A stretch of 64,000 nucleotides of DNA from NCEH01 sp043195095 (GCF_043195095.1 NZ_JBAFWN010000003.1); one strand, 5' to 3'. Positions 52,524 to 61,869 are shown, counted from the stretch's first letter. Translations and numbers: made by a program. The notes: a model not told the origin generated them from the sequence alone.

Positions 52524-53450
52524 TCAGGTGACATCGTCGCGGGCGTTCGCCGCCCGCTGGACGGAATTGGGCGGCAGCAGCAGGGTGAGGGCCTTCGGCA
52601 TGATGCGATAGTGCAGGGGCATGGTCTCGCGCGTGATCTCCCCGTCGGTCGCCACCCAGGACCGGCGGCGGCGCGGGGCGTGGATGGTGAGCGCCTTGGC
52701 GCGGAACGAGTGGATGCCGGGATTGTTGCGCCAGGAATCCACCAAGAGGTCGGCCCCGACGCGAATCTTGGCCAGCGCGCCGCGCTCTTCCGCGATATGG
52801 ATTTCCAGTTCCCCGCCATCGAGGCGCGAGCGATGCCAGCCCGGCGCGTCGAAGGCATTGTTCGTCACCAGGGCGGCATAAGCGTCGATGGGCTCGCGCC
52901 GCCCCTCGATCTCGATCTCCAGCGACAGGCGGCCCGAGCGGGTGACCGCCTTGCCGAGCGCCAAGAGCCAGCCGAGGATGCGGCCGCGCGAATCGCGCAC
53001 CGCCTCGCGGGCGAGGGCCATCTGCGAAAAGAAGCCGACGCCGGAGACGCCGTGGAAGGCCCGCCCGTTCAAGGTGGCGACATCCACCCGCATGGGCTCG
53101 GCCTCGCGCAGGGCCTGGAGGGCGCCCGGAAGGTCGCGCGGCAGGCCGATGTCATGGGCGAGCAGGTTCATGGTGCCGAGCGGCAATACGCCGAGCGCGG
53201 TTTCCGTCTCCGCAAGCACCGAGGCGGCATAGCTCAGCGTGCCGTCCCCGGCGCCGACCACCAGCGCGTCATAGCCCTTGCGGTGCGCGGAACGGATCGC
53301 CTCGATCATCTGAGCGCCCTGCAAGACCACCACGTCGACCTCCTTGCCCGGCTCGGTCAGGGCCTCGTCCACTTCCTGGCGCAGGCGTTCGCCGCCGAGA
53401 TCCTGCACGGTGCCGGCTTTTGCATTGAGTACGACCAGGGTTCGCCCCAT
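52524..53450 (-). CDS. Diacylglycerol kinase/lipid kinase family protein
   Basis: This 308-residue protein has the DAGK catalytic domain, with NAKAGTVQD at the start, the GGDGT-type motif as GAGDGTLSYAAS, and LGVLPLGTMNLLAHDIGLP. The first Gly of the GGDGT motif is Ala here. It probably phosphorylates a lipid (diacylglycerol or a sphingoid-type lipid). It is convergent with the SIMPL protein gene. Confidence 0.88.
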   Translation of the reverse strand: MGRTLVVLNAKAGTVQDLGGERLRQEVDEALTEPGKEVDVVVLQGAQMIEAIRSAHRKGYDALVVGAGDGTLSYAASVLAETETALGVLPLGTMNLLAHDIGLPRDLPGALQALREAEPMRVDVATLNGRAFHGVSGVGFFSQMALAREAVRDSRGRILGWLLALGKAVTRSGRLSLEIEIEGRREPIDAYAALVTNNAFDAPGWHRSRLDGGELEIHIAEERGALAKIRVGADLLVDSWRNNPGIHSFRAKALTIHAPRRRRSWVATDGEITRETMPLHYRIMPKALTLLLPPNSVQRAANARDDVT

Positions 53451-53521
53451 GTTCTGTCTCCGAGTGCCGCCGGCATCAAAGCGGGCGTATGATTTGGCTA
53501 TGGGCGATAGGGGCTGTGAGA

Positions 53522-53923
53522 ATGTCTAACATTGAGGGAACGCAGGCGCGGCCATGGATTTTCCGGTTGCGCGCCGGCCTTCTGCTGCTGGTGGCTCTGG
53601 TGTTCTTCTGCATCGCCGGGGGTAATTTTGTCGCGCGCCAGTTCAATCTCAACTGGGTATGGGCCCTCGGGATTGCATTCGTCTTCGCACTTCTGGTGGG
53701 CTATGGCGTTTCGCGCCTGACGCGGGCCATGTACCTCTCCGGTGCCGCCGTCCTGACCTTGCTGACCACATATCTTGCCTACGACTTTCTGCGGAACGCG
53801 GTCGGCTGGTCGCAGGCGACCGCATTGGTTCTGGCCGCCGTGCCGTTCGTGCTGATGGGCGCCGCCTTCTGGGATTTCCGCCGTTTGAAGCAGGAAATCC
53901 GTCGATGGGCGGATGCGCGCTGA
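53522..53923 (+). CDS. Small four-helix membrane protein, uncharacterised
   Basis: About 133 residues from MSNIEGTQARP; an ATG at 53489 would add 11 residues. Four hydrophobic segments (LRAGLLLLVALVFF, WVWALGIAFVFALLVG, AVLTLLTTYLAY, ALVLAAVPFVLMGAAF) end in a basic tail RRLKQEIRRW. No family recognised with confidence. It precedes a DUF1328-type gene, so both may be general membrane-stress proteins. Confidence 0.6.
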   Translation: MSNIEGTQARPWIFRLRAGLLLLVALVFFCIAGGNFVARQFNLNWVWALGIAFVFALLVGYGVSRLTRAMYLSGAAVLTLLTTYLAYDFLRNAVGWSQATALVLAAVPFVLMGAAFWDFRRLKQEIRRWADAR

Positions 53924-53996
53924 CCTGAGCGCGGAGGGGGAACGAAAGCATTGCCTTGGTGGTTCCACAGCGGAAACCCTTCTGTGGAGTATGGCA

Positions 53997-54203
53997 ATGC
54001 TGAAATATGCCGTCATCTTCCTCGTGATTTCCATGATCGCGGGGGCGATGGGATTCTTCAACGTGTCCGCGGTCGCGCGCCGCATTTCGTTTGTTTTGTT
54101 CGGAATCTTCATTGCCCTGGCGGGGCTCGTGCTTCTGGCTTTCCTGCTCCTCGGCCACGTCACCGGCTCGGCGAGCCTCCTGCCTTCCATCTTTCTTACC
54201 TAA
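53997..54203 (+). CDS. DUF1328-family small membrane protein
   Basis: A 68-residue protein with two membrane helices, MLKYAVIFLVISMIAGAMGF and ISFVLFGIFIALAGLVL. The DUF1328 family starts in the same way. The ATG at 53997 has GGAG at a proper distance; one at 53991 is too close. Function unknown. Confidence 0.8.
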   Translation: MLKYAVIFLVISMIAGAMGFFNVSAVARRISFVLFGIFIALAGLVLLAFLLLGHVTGSASLLPSIFLT

Positions 54204-54367
54204 GGTCATGTACGGCGGGGCGCCGCGAGTTCAAGGGCGCACGCAGCCGTTGTGTGTGCGGTGCGGCAGCAAGCGACGTTTTGGGAGTTGAGCCGACGCC
54301 GCCGGCGCAATAGCCTCTGAGGGATGAAGCCGGACAACGGCTTCGCGGGGTCTTCCAGAGGAGAAAA

Positions 54368-55477
54368 ATGATGCGTCGCCTTGCCCTCGCCGCGGCGTTC
54401 GGGATGGTCGCCTTTGGCGCCATGCCCGCGCTGGCACAACAGAAGGTGGTGAACGTCTATAATTGGTCGGATTATATCGACGAATCGGTCTTGGAGGATT
54501 TCACCAAGGAAACCGGCATCAAGGTCCGCTACGACGTTTTCGACAGCAACGAGGTTCTGGAGACCAAGCTTCTGGCCGGCAAGACCGGCTATGACGTGGT
54601 GGTGCCGAGCGGCTCGTTCCTTCAGCGCCAGATCACCGCGGGTGTGTTCCAGAAGCTGGACAAGTCCAAGCTGCCGAACCTGCAATATGCCTGGCCGGAA
54701 ATCACTAAGCGCCTGGCGGTGTATGATCCCGGCAATGATTATGCCGTGAACTATATGTGGGGCACCACCGGCATCGGCTATAACGTGGATATGGTGAAGA
54801 AGCGGCTCGGCGACATTCCGCTGAACACCTGGGACATCGTGTTCAAGCCGGAGAATCTCTCCAAGCTGAAGGATTGCGGCGTCTATTTCCTCGATGGCCC
54901 GGAGGAGGTCATTCCCTCCGCTCTGCGCTATCTCGGCATGGACCCCAACTCCAAGAACCCGGACGACATCGCCAAGGCCGGCGACCTGCTGATGACGGTG
55001 CGCCCGTTCATCCGCAAGTTTGATTCCTCCGGCTATATCAATGCGCTGGCGCGCGGCGACATCTGCATCGCGGTGGGCTGGTCGGGCGATGTGTTCCAGG
55101 CCAAGACCCGCGCCGCGGAAGCCGCCAAGAAGACCAAGAAGAAGCCGGTCGAGATCGCCTATGCCATTCCCAAGCAGGGCGCGCTGATGTGGTTCGACAA
55201 TTTCGCCATCCCCAAGGACGCGAAGAATGTGGATGAGGCTCACACCTTCATCAATTACATGATGCGTCCTGAGGTTGCCGCGAAGAACTCGAACTATATC
55301 TCCTACGCCAACGGCAATCTGGCGTCGCAGAAGTTCATCGACAAGGCGATCCTGGACAATCCCGCCATCTACCCGGACCAGGCGACCTTCGACCTGCTGT
55401 TCACCGTCACCACCTATCCGATGGACATCCAGCGCGTGGTCACCCGCACCTGGACCAAGTTCAAGCGCGGCAAGTGA
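54368..55477 (+). CDS. PotF-like polyamine ABC transporter substrate-binding protein
   Basis: This 369-residue exported protein has a signal ending near PALAQQ. The mature start VVNVYNWSDYIDESVL and segments YDVVVPSGSFLQRQI, NYMWGTTGIGYN and AVGWSGDVFQA are typical of PotF/SpuD putrescine or spermidine binding proteins. No ATPase or permease gene accompanies it, and a strong terminator follows, so it is expressed alone and must pair with a transporter encoded elsewhere. Confidence 0.9.
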   Translation: MMRRLALAAAFGMVAFGAMPALAQQKVVNVYNWSDYIDESVLEDFTKETGIKVRYDVFDSNEVLETKLLAGKTGYDVVVPSGSFLQRQITAGVFQKLDKSKLPNLQYAWPEITKRLAVYDPGNDYAVNYMWGTTGIGYNVDMVKKRLGDIPLNTWDIVFKPENLSKLKDCGVYFLDGPEEVIPSALRYLGMDPNSKNPDDIAKAGDLLMTVRPFIRKFDSSGYINALARGDICIAVGWSGDVFQAKTRAAEAAKKTKKKPVEIAYAIPKQGALMWFDNFAIPKDAKNVDEAHTFINYMMRPEVAAKNSNYISYANGNLASQKFIDKAILDNPAIYPDQATFDLLFTVTTYPMDIQRVVTRTWTKFKRGK

Positions 55478-55522
55478 GCCGAGGAAAGTGAGCCCGCAGG
55501 GGCTCCCCGTCTGAAGCCATTG

Positions 55523-55556
55523 GCGCCCCGCGACTCGTGCGCGGGGCGCTTTTTTT
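55523..55556 (+). terminator. Rho-independent terminator
   Basis: A perfect 10-bp stem GCGCCCCGCG / CGCGGGGCGC with a 7-base loop followed by seven T. It ends the PotF-like message 46 bases after its stop codon. Confidence 0.95.
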
Positions 55557-55573
55557 GCGCGGTCTGTGCTCTC

Positions 55574-57190
55574 TCAGCCGCGCGCGCGCAGTTCGCGCCG
55601 CAGGATCTTGCCGGTGGCGGTCATGGGCAGGGCATCGGTGAAAGCGACGTGGCGCGGATATTCATGCGCGGAAAGCCGCTCGCGCACATGGCGCTGGATG
55701 TCGGCCACCAAAGCTTCGCCGGCGGCATGGCCGTCCTTGAGCACGATCCAGGCCTTCACGGCCTCGGTGCGCACCGGATCGGGCACGCCCACCACCGCGA
55801 CGAAGGCGACGGCGGGGTGGCGCAGGATGCAATCCTCGATCTCCCCCGGTCCGATGCGATAGCCGGCGGAGGTGATGACATCGTCCGAGCGGCCAACATA
55901 CCAGAGATAGCCCTCTTCATCCTGCCGGCCCATGTCCCCGGTGAGCAGGAAATCGCCTGCGTATTTTTCCGCCGTGGCTTTTGGATTGTTGAAATATTCC
56001 AGCATCATCACCGGATCGCCCCGGCGCACCGCCACATGGCCTTCCGCGCCCGCGGGCAGCAGGTTTCCGGCGTCGTCCACGATCCGCACGTCGTGGCCGG
56101 GAATGGGCTTGCCCATGGCGCCGGGCCGGATGGGGAAGAAATTGGAATTAGACCCCACCACCAGATTGCATTCGGTCTGACCGTAGATCTCCCGCGCCTC
56201 GACGCCCAGGCGCTCCTGCACGAAGGCGCCAAGCTCCGCGCCCAGCGTCTCGCCCCCGGTGAGCAGGGACCGCAGGTTCAGGCCCGCCGGGCGGCGCACA
56301 TCGGCCTGCCGCAGCAGTTTCAGCGCGGTGGGCGGCAGGAATACGTTGCGCACCTTGTGGTCCGCCATCAGCGCCATGGCCGCATCCGGATCGAACTTCT
56401 TCGCCCGATAGGCGAGCACGGGCACGCCGAGATAAAGGCTCGGGAACAGCACGTCGAACAGGCCGCCGATCCAGGCCCAGTCGGCCGGCGTCCAATGCAG
56501 GTCGCCGGGCTGGGGCATGTATTGGTGGACGAATTCGATGCAGGGCAGATGCCCCAGCAGCACGCGATGCCCGTGCAGGGCGCCCTTGGGATTTCCCGTC
56601 GTGCCCGAGGTGAAGATGATGATGCCGGGATCGTCCGGCCCGGTATCCACCGGCGCGAAGCGGTCCGAGGCGCGGGCGAGCGCGTCGTCGAAGGAGAGGG
56701 TGGCCGCATCGCCCTTGTCCGGGCCGATGACGAACACATGGGTGAGGGTGGGCAGCCGGTCGCGGATGCGCTGAAGCTTGGCGAGACCGGCGAGATCCGT
56801 CACCAGCACCTTGGCGCCGGAGGCGTTGAGGCGGAATTCCAGCGCCTCGTCGCCGAACAAGGTGAACAGCGGCACCGAGACCATGCCCGCCTTGAACGCG
56901 CCGATATGGGCGATGGCGGTTTCCGGCGCCTGGGGCAGGAACACGGCCACCCGGTCCGTTCGCGCGAGCCCGCAGGCGGTCAGCACATTGGCGAAGCGAT
57001 TGGTGAGGGCGGAAAGATCCTCGAACGAATAGCGCGTCACCGCGCCGGTTTCCTCGACGAAGATCAGCGCCGGCTTGTTCGCGCCCGTCGCGTGCGCGTC
57101 CGAGCAGGCGACACCCATGTTGAAGCGCGCCGGAATCTCCCAGCGGAACTGGCGCACGAGGGCGTCATAGGTCGAGGCCGGACGCAGCAT
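55574..57190 (-). CDS. AMP-dependent acyl-CoA synthetase (medium-chain/aromatic-acid type)
   Basis: This 538-residue ligase has the AMP-binding motif IIIFTSGTTGNPKGAL, the A5-type motif IYGQTECN, the A8-type YRIGPGEIED and the C-terminal catalytic lysine region TATGKILRRELR. These enzymes activate an acid to its acyl-CoA through an acyl-adenylate. The closest resemblance is to ACSM/benzoate-type ligases. It is a single gene, and the neighbours do not fix the substrate. Confidence 0.9.
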   Translation of the reverse strand: MLRPASTYDALVRQFRWEIPARFNMGVACSDAHATGANKPALIFVEETGAVTRYSFEDLSALTNRFANVLTACGLARTDRVAVFLPQAPETAIAHIGAFKAGMVSVPLFTLFGDEALEFRLNASGAKVLVTDLAGLAKLQRIRDRLPTLTHVFVIGPDKGDAATLSFDDALARASDRFAPVDTGPDDPGIIIFTSGTTGNPKGALHGHRVLLGHLPCIEFVHQYMPQPGDLHWTPADWAWIGGLFDVLFPSLYLGVPVLAYRAKKFDPDAAMALMADHKVRNVFLPPTALKLLRQADVRRPAGLNLRSLLTGGETLGAELGAFVQERLGVEAREIYGQTECNLVVGSNSNFFPIRPGAMGKPIPGHDVRIVDDAGNLLPAGAEGHVAVRRGDPVMMLEYFNNPKATAEKYAGDFLLTGDMGRQDEEGYLWYVGRSDDVITSAGYRIGPGEIEDCILRHPAVAFVAVVGVPDPVRTEAVKAWIVLKDGHAAGEALVADIQRHVRERLSAHEYPRHVAFTDALPMTATGKILRRELRARG

Positions 57191-57494
57191 GATGTTTCCT
57201 CCCGCCGGTTTTCCGCTTTCTCTTCAAGAGCAGCGACCCGGGCTTTTATGGAAACGATCGAACGTTTTTTTACTGTCGGCGTCAAGATGGATGACGGGCT
57301 TGGTCGGGCGGGGCGGAACCCCCTCACCCCGCCCCTCTCCCCGCGGGGGAGAGGGGGATTTGCAGGCAGGCGATGGAAGTTATCTCTCGCAGACGGGTGA
57401 GCCTTTCCCGGCTCCTCACCTCTCCCCGCCGGGGAGAGGTCGGCCGCAAAGCGGCCGGGTGAGGGGGCACGCTTGGCGGCGCTCGCCGCGCCGA
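57191..57494. other. Intergenic region with palindromic repeats
   Basis: 304 bases between the acyl-CoA synthetase and rpe genes with no coding region. The middle is filled by the palindromic repeat described separately (57332-57464). The promoter of the acyl-CoA synthetase gene must lie in the first 130 bases, but no clear consensus was seen. Confidence 0.6.
57332..57464. repeat. Palindromic intergenic repeat (CCCCTCTCC family)
   Basis: First unit: CCCCTCTCCCC and GGGGAGAGGGG around GCG (57332-57356). Second unit: CCTCACC (57414-57420) and GGTGAGG (57458-57464) enclose two inner hairpins, CCTCTCCCC/GGGGAGAGG (57419-57439) and CGGCCGC-AAA-GCGGCCG (57441-57457). The structure resembles dispersed palindromic repeats common between genes of Hyphomicrobiales and Caulobacterales. 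Confidence 0.7.
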
Positions 57495-58175
57495 TCACGC
57501 CACCAGCCCGAGGGCGCTCGCCGCTTGGTCGCGGATGGCGGCAATATTGGCGCGATAGCCCTCGATCCCGCCCTTGAACACGGCCGATCCCGCCACCAGC
57601 ACGTCCGCCCCGGCCTTCACGCACAGGGCGCCGGTCTGCGGGTTCACGCCGCCGTCGATCTCCAGGCGGATGTCGCGGCCGCGGATCATGTCGCGGATGC
57701 GCTCGATCTTGGGCAGTACGTCGGGAATGAAGGCCTGTCCGCCGAAGCCGGGATTGACGGTCATCACGCAGATCAGGTCGGTCTTATCCAGCACATAGTC
57801 CAGCACCCGCTCGGAGGTGGCCGGGTTCAGCGCGATGCCGGCCTTCTTGCCGAGCCCGCGGATCACCTGAAGGCAGCGGTCCAGATGGTCGGTGGCTTCC
57901 GCCTGCACGGTGATGATGTCCGCCCCCGCCTTGGCGAAGGCCTCCAGATAGGGCTCCACCGGCGAAATCATCAGATGCACGTCGAACACCTTGTCGGTGT
58001 AGGGCCGCAGCGCCTTGATGATGTCCGGGCCGAAGGTGATGTTGGGCACGAAATGGCCGTCCATCACGTCGAGATGGATGTAATCGGCCCCGGCCGCCGC
58101 CACGTCGCGCACTTCTTCGCCGAGGCGGGAGAAGTCGCTGGCGAGGATCGAGGGCGCGATCAGCGGGAAATTCAT
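57495..58175 (-). CDS. rpe: Ribulose-phosphate 3-epimerase
   Basis: This 226-residue TIM-barrel enzyme interconverts ribulose 5-phosphate and xylulose 5-phosphate. Motifs present are IAPSILASDFSRLGEE at the start, HLDVMDGHFVPN (metal His and catalytic Asp), VMTVNPGFGGQ and LEIDGGVN (second catalytic Asp). It lies 76 bases behind fbp in the same direction, a pairing that suits the pentose-phosphate or Calvin cycle. Confidence 0.96.
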   Translation of the reverse strand: MNFPLIAPSILASDFSRLGEEVRDVAAAGADYIHLDVMDGHFVPNITFGPDIIKALRPYTDKVFDVHLMISPVEPYLEAFAKAGADIITVQAEATDHLDRCLQVIRGLGKKAGIALNPATSERVLDYVLDKTDLICVMTVNPGFGGQAFIPDVLPKIERIRDMIRGRDIRLEIDGGVNPQTGALCVKAGADVLVAGSAVFKGGIEGYRANIAAIRDQAASALGLVA

Positions 58176-58251
58176 GGCATCAACTCCTGCGCGGGGCTTC
58201 TCACTGCGGCGCCCGTCATATGGGGACCGGGCGGGCGCGCCGCCACATCCT

Positions 58252-59241
58252 TCAATAATAGCTGGCGATCTTTTCCACTTCCTCGCGCGAGCCGAACACC
58301 AGCGGAATGCGCTGGTGCAGCTTCTGCGGGACGATGTCGAGGATGCGGGTCTTGCCGTCGGTGGCAGCGCCCTGCGCCTGTTCCACCAGGAAGGCGACCG
58401 GATTGGCCTCGTAGATCAGGCGCAGGCGGCCTTCGGCATAGCCCTTGCGGCTGTCGCCGGGATAGAGATACACGCCGCCGCGGGTGAAGATGCGGAACGC
58501 GTCGGCCACCATGGAGCCGACCCAGCGCATGTTGAAATCCTTGCCGCGCGGGCCGTCCTTGCCGGCGAGGCAATCCTCGATATAGGCGCGCATGGGCGCC
58601 GCCCAATGGCGGACGTTGGATTGGTTGACGCCATATTCCTTGGTGGCGGCGGGCACTTCCACGGCGGCACGGGCGAGGATGAAATCGCCGCTCGCCCGGT
58701 CCAGCACGAACACCTGCGTGCCCGCGCCCACGGTGGAGACCAGCAGCGTGGAGGGGCCATAGACCAGGAAGCCGGAGGCGAGCTGGGCCGTGCCCTTCTG
58801 CTTCAGCGCTTCCACCGGGTCGGGGAAAGCTTCGGCGCTATAAGGCAGCACCGAATAGATGGTGCCGATGGAGACGTTGGTGTCGATGTTCGAGGAGCCG
58901 TCCAGCGGGTCCACCGCCACCACCAGCGTGCCGGCGCCGTTGAGCGGGATCGGCGTCTCGCTTTCCTCCGAGCCGAGGAAAGCGACGGGGGCGGCCTTCA
59001 GGGCGGAGACGATGGCCTCCTCGGCGATCACGTCCAGTTCCTTCTGGGCATCGCCGCCGGCATTGGCCTCGTCGCCGCGGATCTTGGCGAAATGCTCGGC
59101 GAGCGGGCCGCGCGCCACCATGTCGGCGATGGCGACGCCGGCTTGCGCAATGCGCTCCACGGCTGCGGCAACGGCCTTGCGGGTGTCATCCCCGGCCGCC
59201 CAGGTGCCGAGATAGCCTTGCAGGGTCACGACGTCGCTCAC
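58252..59241 (-). CDS. fbp: Fructose-1,6-bisphosphatase, class I
   Basis: This 329-residue enzyme removes the 1-phosphate of fructose 1,6-bisphosphate. The metal-site motifs are SEESE and VDPLDGSSNID, and the substrate motifs include RWVGSMVADAFR and RGGVYLYPGD. It is used in gluconeogenesis and, in autotrophs, the Calvin cycle; adjacency to rpe hints at the latter, but no cbb operon (RuBisCO, CbbR) is in the window. Confidence 0.96.
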   Translation of the reverse strand: MSDVVTLQGYLGTWAAGDDTRKAVAAAVERIAQAGVAIADMVARGPLAEHFAKIRGDEANAGGDAQKELDVIAEEAIVSALKAAPVAFLGSEESETPIPLNGAGTLVVAVDPLDGSSNIDTNVSIGTIYSVLPYSAEAFPDPVEALKQKGTAQLASGFLVYGPSTLLVSTVGAGTQVFVLDRASGDFILARAAVEVPAATKEYGVNQSNVRHWAAPMRAYIEDCLAGKDGPRGKDFNMRWVGSMVADAFRIFTRGGVYLYPGDSRKGYAEGRLRLIYEANPVAFLVEQAQGAATDGKTRILDIVPQKLHQRIPLVFGSREEVEKIASYY

Positions 59242-59337
59242 CTTGTGTCTCCTACGTGCACATGCGGGACCTAACCCGCCGGTTCGGCGCTCTTATGGCG
59301 CACGGCGCGGAAGCCGTCGAGCTTTGGCGCGCGCTGT

Positions 59338-59775
59338 TCACCGCCCGCGATGGATTTCCACGCCCACGTCGCCGAACACGCCGCTGATCGGCGCGCCCGG
59401 CTTGTGCACCACCACGCGCACCTGCTCGATCTGCGCGAAATGGTCCAGCAGGCGCGCGGCGATGCGCTCGGCCAGCGTTTCCACCAGATGGACGATGTCG
59501 TCCTCCACCACCGCCCGCACATGCTCGTACACCGTCTGGTAGGAGACGGTGAGGGCGGGGTCGTCGGCCCAGGCGGCGGGGCGGGTGTCGAGCCACCAGT
59601 CCACATCCACCACGAAGCGCTGGCCCAGCTGCTGCTCGGCATCGAACACGCCATGGCGGGCGTAGAAGGGAAGGGCCCTCAAGAACAGGCGGTCGCGTCG
59701 CGGCGCCGCGGCGGCGGGCTCGGCCTCGGCCGCTTCGAGGGCTTCCGGGTCGCTGGGATCAATCATGGGGCTCAC
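59338..59775 (-). CDS. Dihydroneopterin aldolase-like protein (FolB family, H4MPT-linked)
   Basis: This 145-residue protein uses a GTG at 59775 that overlaps the stop of the previous gene (GTGA); ATG at 59766 is the alternative. The FolB fold is seen in LFLRALPFYARHGVFDAE, then DWWLDTRPAA and VHLVETLAERIAARLL, ending VRVVVHKPGAPI. Residues 1-24 are an acidic extension absent from standard FolB. Its place in a row of H4MPT-type genes suggests a pterin aldolase step in tetrahydromethanopterin formation rather than folate. Confidence 0.8.
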   Translation of the reverse strand: MSPMIDPSDPEALEAAEAEPAAAAPRRDRLFLRALPFYARHGVFDAEQQLGQRFVVDVDWWLDTRPAAWADDPALTVSYQTVYEHVRAVVEDDIVHLVETLAERIAARLLDHFAQIEQVRVVVHKPGAPISGVFGDVGVEIHRGR

Positions 59776-60860
59776 GCGAGGCTCGATGTGGCGAAGGACG
59801 GAAGAGGGTGCGAGGGGCCGCCCGTGAAAGCAAGCCGGGCGAAAGCAAGGCGCCCCACCGCGACGGCGGGCGCGCAATCGGCCGCCCGTGCCGCAAGCTC
59901 CGGGTTGTCGGTGAAGACGGCGCCCACATCCAGATAGGGACGCCCAAGGCGCGCGGCGAGCCGCTCGGCCAGGAAGCGGCCGATGCCGGCGCCGACGATC
60001 GGCGCATCCGTGGGCAGGCTCACGCCCGAGAGCACGCAGGCGAGCGCGCCATGCAGCGTGTGGAGCTGCACCGCCGCCGCATAAGCCGCGAGCTGGCGCG
60101 CCTGCTCGAGCGTCGCCGGGCCGAGATCGCGCCCCACCATGCGCAGCAGCCGGCGGGCACTGGCTTCCTGCGTCTTCGGGCCGCCATCCGCCGAGGGATG
60201 CAGGTCGCCATGTTCCGGCAGGTCGCCGGTGAGGCGGTAGATATCGGCGGTGGTCGCGAAATGCTCCGCCATCAGCGGCACAAAGCTGCCGGCGAACGGC
60301 AGCGCGGCCGCCAGCGCCATCACCGGCGTGCGCGCCACGCCGCCATAGACCAGTTCGCCGCTCGCGAGGCGCTCGGCATCGCTGAAGCCGCGCGCCGTGA
60401 CGGCTCCTTGCGAAAAGGGAATGAGATCGGTCGTCGTGGAGCCGATATCCACCAAAACCCCGCACGGCAGCTCCGTCGCGAGGGCGGCGGCGGTGGCGTG
60501 CCAATTGGCGGAGGCGATCCCGGCCACATGCTCGGTCGCCGCCGAGGCGGGCACGAGGCCGTCCGGCCCGGCATAGATCAGGCATCCGGGGCCGAGGCGC
60601 GCCCCGAGCGCCGCCGCAAGCGCCGTGACGCCGGTGGCGCGATCGGGCCACAGATCCACCAGTTCGCCCGTCATGGTCACGGCCGAGGGCACGTGCGGGA
60701 GCGTGCCGAGGCTGGCGAGCGCCGCATCCAGCTGGTCCATGCCGCGCCAGAGCGCGCACGGGGCCATGTCCACGGCGCGCAGGCGGCCCGCGTCATCGAA
60801 GGCGGCGCGTTTGAGGTGCGCGCCGCCCACGTCCCAGCCGAGAAAGGCGAAATCGCTCAT
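59772..60860 (-). CDS. H4MPT-linked C1 pathway protein, hydantoinase/oxoprolinase-type ATPase fold
   Basis: A 362-residue protein starting at MSDFAFLGWDVGGAHLK, whose DVGGAHLKRA segment is the phosphate-1 motif of the actin-like fold. VDIGSTTTDLIPF near 138 is the second phosphate motif. The family occurs in methanogens and methylotrophs with H4MPT; one archaeal member (MfnF) joins two precursors of methanofuran. It overlaps genes on both sides. The exact step in bacteria is not settled. Confidence 0.82.
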   Translation of the reverse strand: MSDFAFLGWDVGGAHLKRAAFDDAGRLRAVDMAPCALWRGMDQLDAALASLGTLPHVPSAVTMTGELVDLWPDRATGVTALAAALGARLGPGCLIYAGPDGLVPASAATEHVAGIASANWHATAAALATELPCGVLVDIGSTTTDLIPFSQGAVTARGFSDAERLASGELVYGGVARTPVMALAAALPFAGSFVPLMAEHFATTADIYRLTGDLPEHGDLHPSADGGPKTQEASARRLLRMVGRDLGPATLEQARQLAAYAAAVQLHTLHGALACVLSGVSLPTDAPIVGAGIGRFLAERLAARLGRPYLDVGAVFTDNPELAARAADCAPAVAVGRLAFARLAFTGGPSHPLPSFATSSLA

Positions 60861-61834
60861 CGCACCTTCACCGTGACAGCAACCGCCATGGGCAGGTGCG
60901 GCAGGGTCGGCGGGCAGCCGTCGCGGATCAGCTCCGGCAGGAAGGCGGCGGGATTGATTCCGAGGCTGGCGTGAAGGCCGGCATAGGAGGTGGTAATTCG
61001 GGGATTGACCTCCACCACCACCGGCCCGTCCTCGGTCACGATCACATCAATGCCGATGATGCCGCTGAGGCCGGGAATGGCCGCGACCACCGCCCGCGCG
61101 AGCGCCGCGAACGTGCCGTCCGCGTCCGGCAGGCAGCCCACCGTGAGCCCGGTCAGCGAGAGGCGGCCCTCGTCCTCCGCCAGTTCCTGGAGATTGGCGG
61201 TCAGCAAGGTCACGCCATCCGGTCGGCACAGCACGGTGAGGCTGGCGGCGACGCCGGCCACATAGGGCTGCACGATCAGGCCGGCGGGCGGCAGGTGCGC
61301 CGCGCGCAGGTCTTCGAGGCTGCGCCAGATATGGGTGTGCGTGGCGCCCGCGCCGTCGTCCGGCTTGGTGACGAGCGGGGCCGCGAGAGTGTCCGGCATC
61401 GCCGCAAGCGCATAGGTCGGGATATGGGGAATGCCCGCCGCAGCGAGCCGCTGCGCCGTCAGGCTCTTGCGGCCGGCGATTCGCAGGGCGGCCGCATCGC
61501 TCGCGATCACCCGCGCCGCGCCGGTGCGGGCGAGCGCCACGAGACGTTCCAGCAGGCCGTCGGTTTCCGGCGCCACCGGCCAGACCACATGGGCCTCCCC
61601 CGCGAGCCGCGCCCAGATCGCCCAGGGATCATCGCCTTCCGCCACTGGAATGCTGTCCCCGCGCGGCGGCGCGAGGCGGTCGTCATGGCACAGCAGCACC
61701 TGCACGCCGGGAATATTCTCCAGGTCGCTCACCATGGCATCGCGCATCAGCGTGCCTTCCGGCAGCAGGGCTTCGGGAAGCGCCTTGTGGCGCAGGCCGC
61801 CGGATGTCACGAACTCGCAGACAAAGACGCGCAT
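60857..61834 (-). CDS. ATP-grasp protein of the H4MPT/methanofuran-type gene set
   Basis: A 325-residue protein starting at MRVFVCEFVTSGGL. ATP-grasp elements are LVTKPDDGAGATHTHIW (lysine and glycine loop), GLIVQPYVAGVAASL, and the metal-binding EVNPRITTSYAG near residue 280. It resembles the archaeal tyramine-glutamate ligase type (MfnD), so it may build the side chain of a methanofuran-like cofactor. ATGA overlap with the hydantoinase-like gene; 35 bases from the divergent HisA-like gene. Confidence 0.8.
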   Translation of the reverse strand: MRVFVCEFVTSGGLRHKALPEALLPEGTLMRDAMVSDLENIPGVQVLLCHDDRLAPPRGDSIPVAEGDDPWAIWARLAGEAHVVWPVAPETDGLLERLVALARTGAARVIASDAAALRIAGRKSLTAQRLAAAGIPHIPTYALAAMPDTLAAPLVTKPDDGAGATHTHIWRSLEDLRAAHLPPAGLIVQPYVAGVAASLTVLCRPDGVTLLTANLQELAEDEGRLSLTGLTVGCLPDADGTFAALARAVVAAIPGLSGIIGIDVIVTEDGPVVVEVNPRITTSYAGLHASLGINPAAFLPELIRDGCPPTLPHLPMAVAVTVKVR

Positions 61835-61869
61835 GCGCTTTCCTTCCCGGACCAGGCTCGGACACGAAG

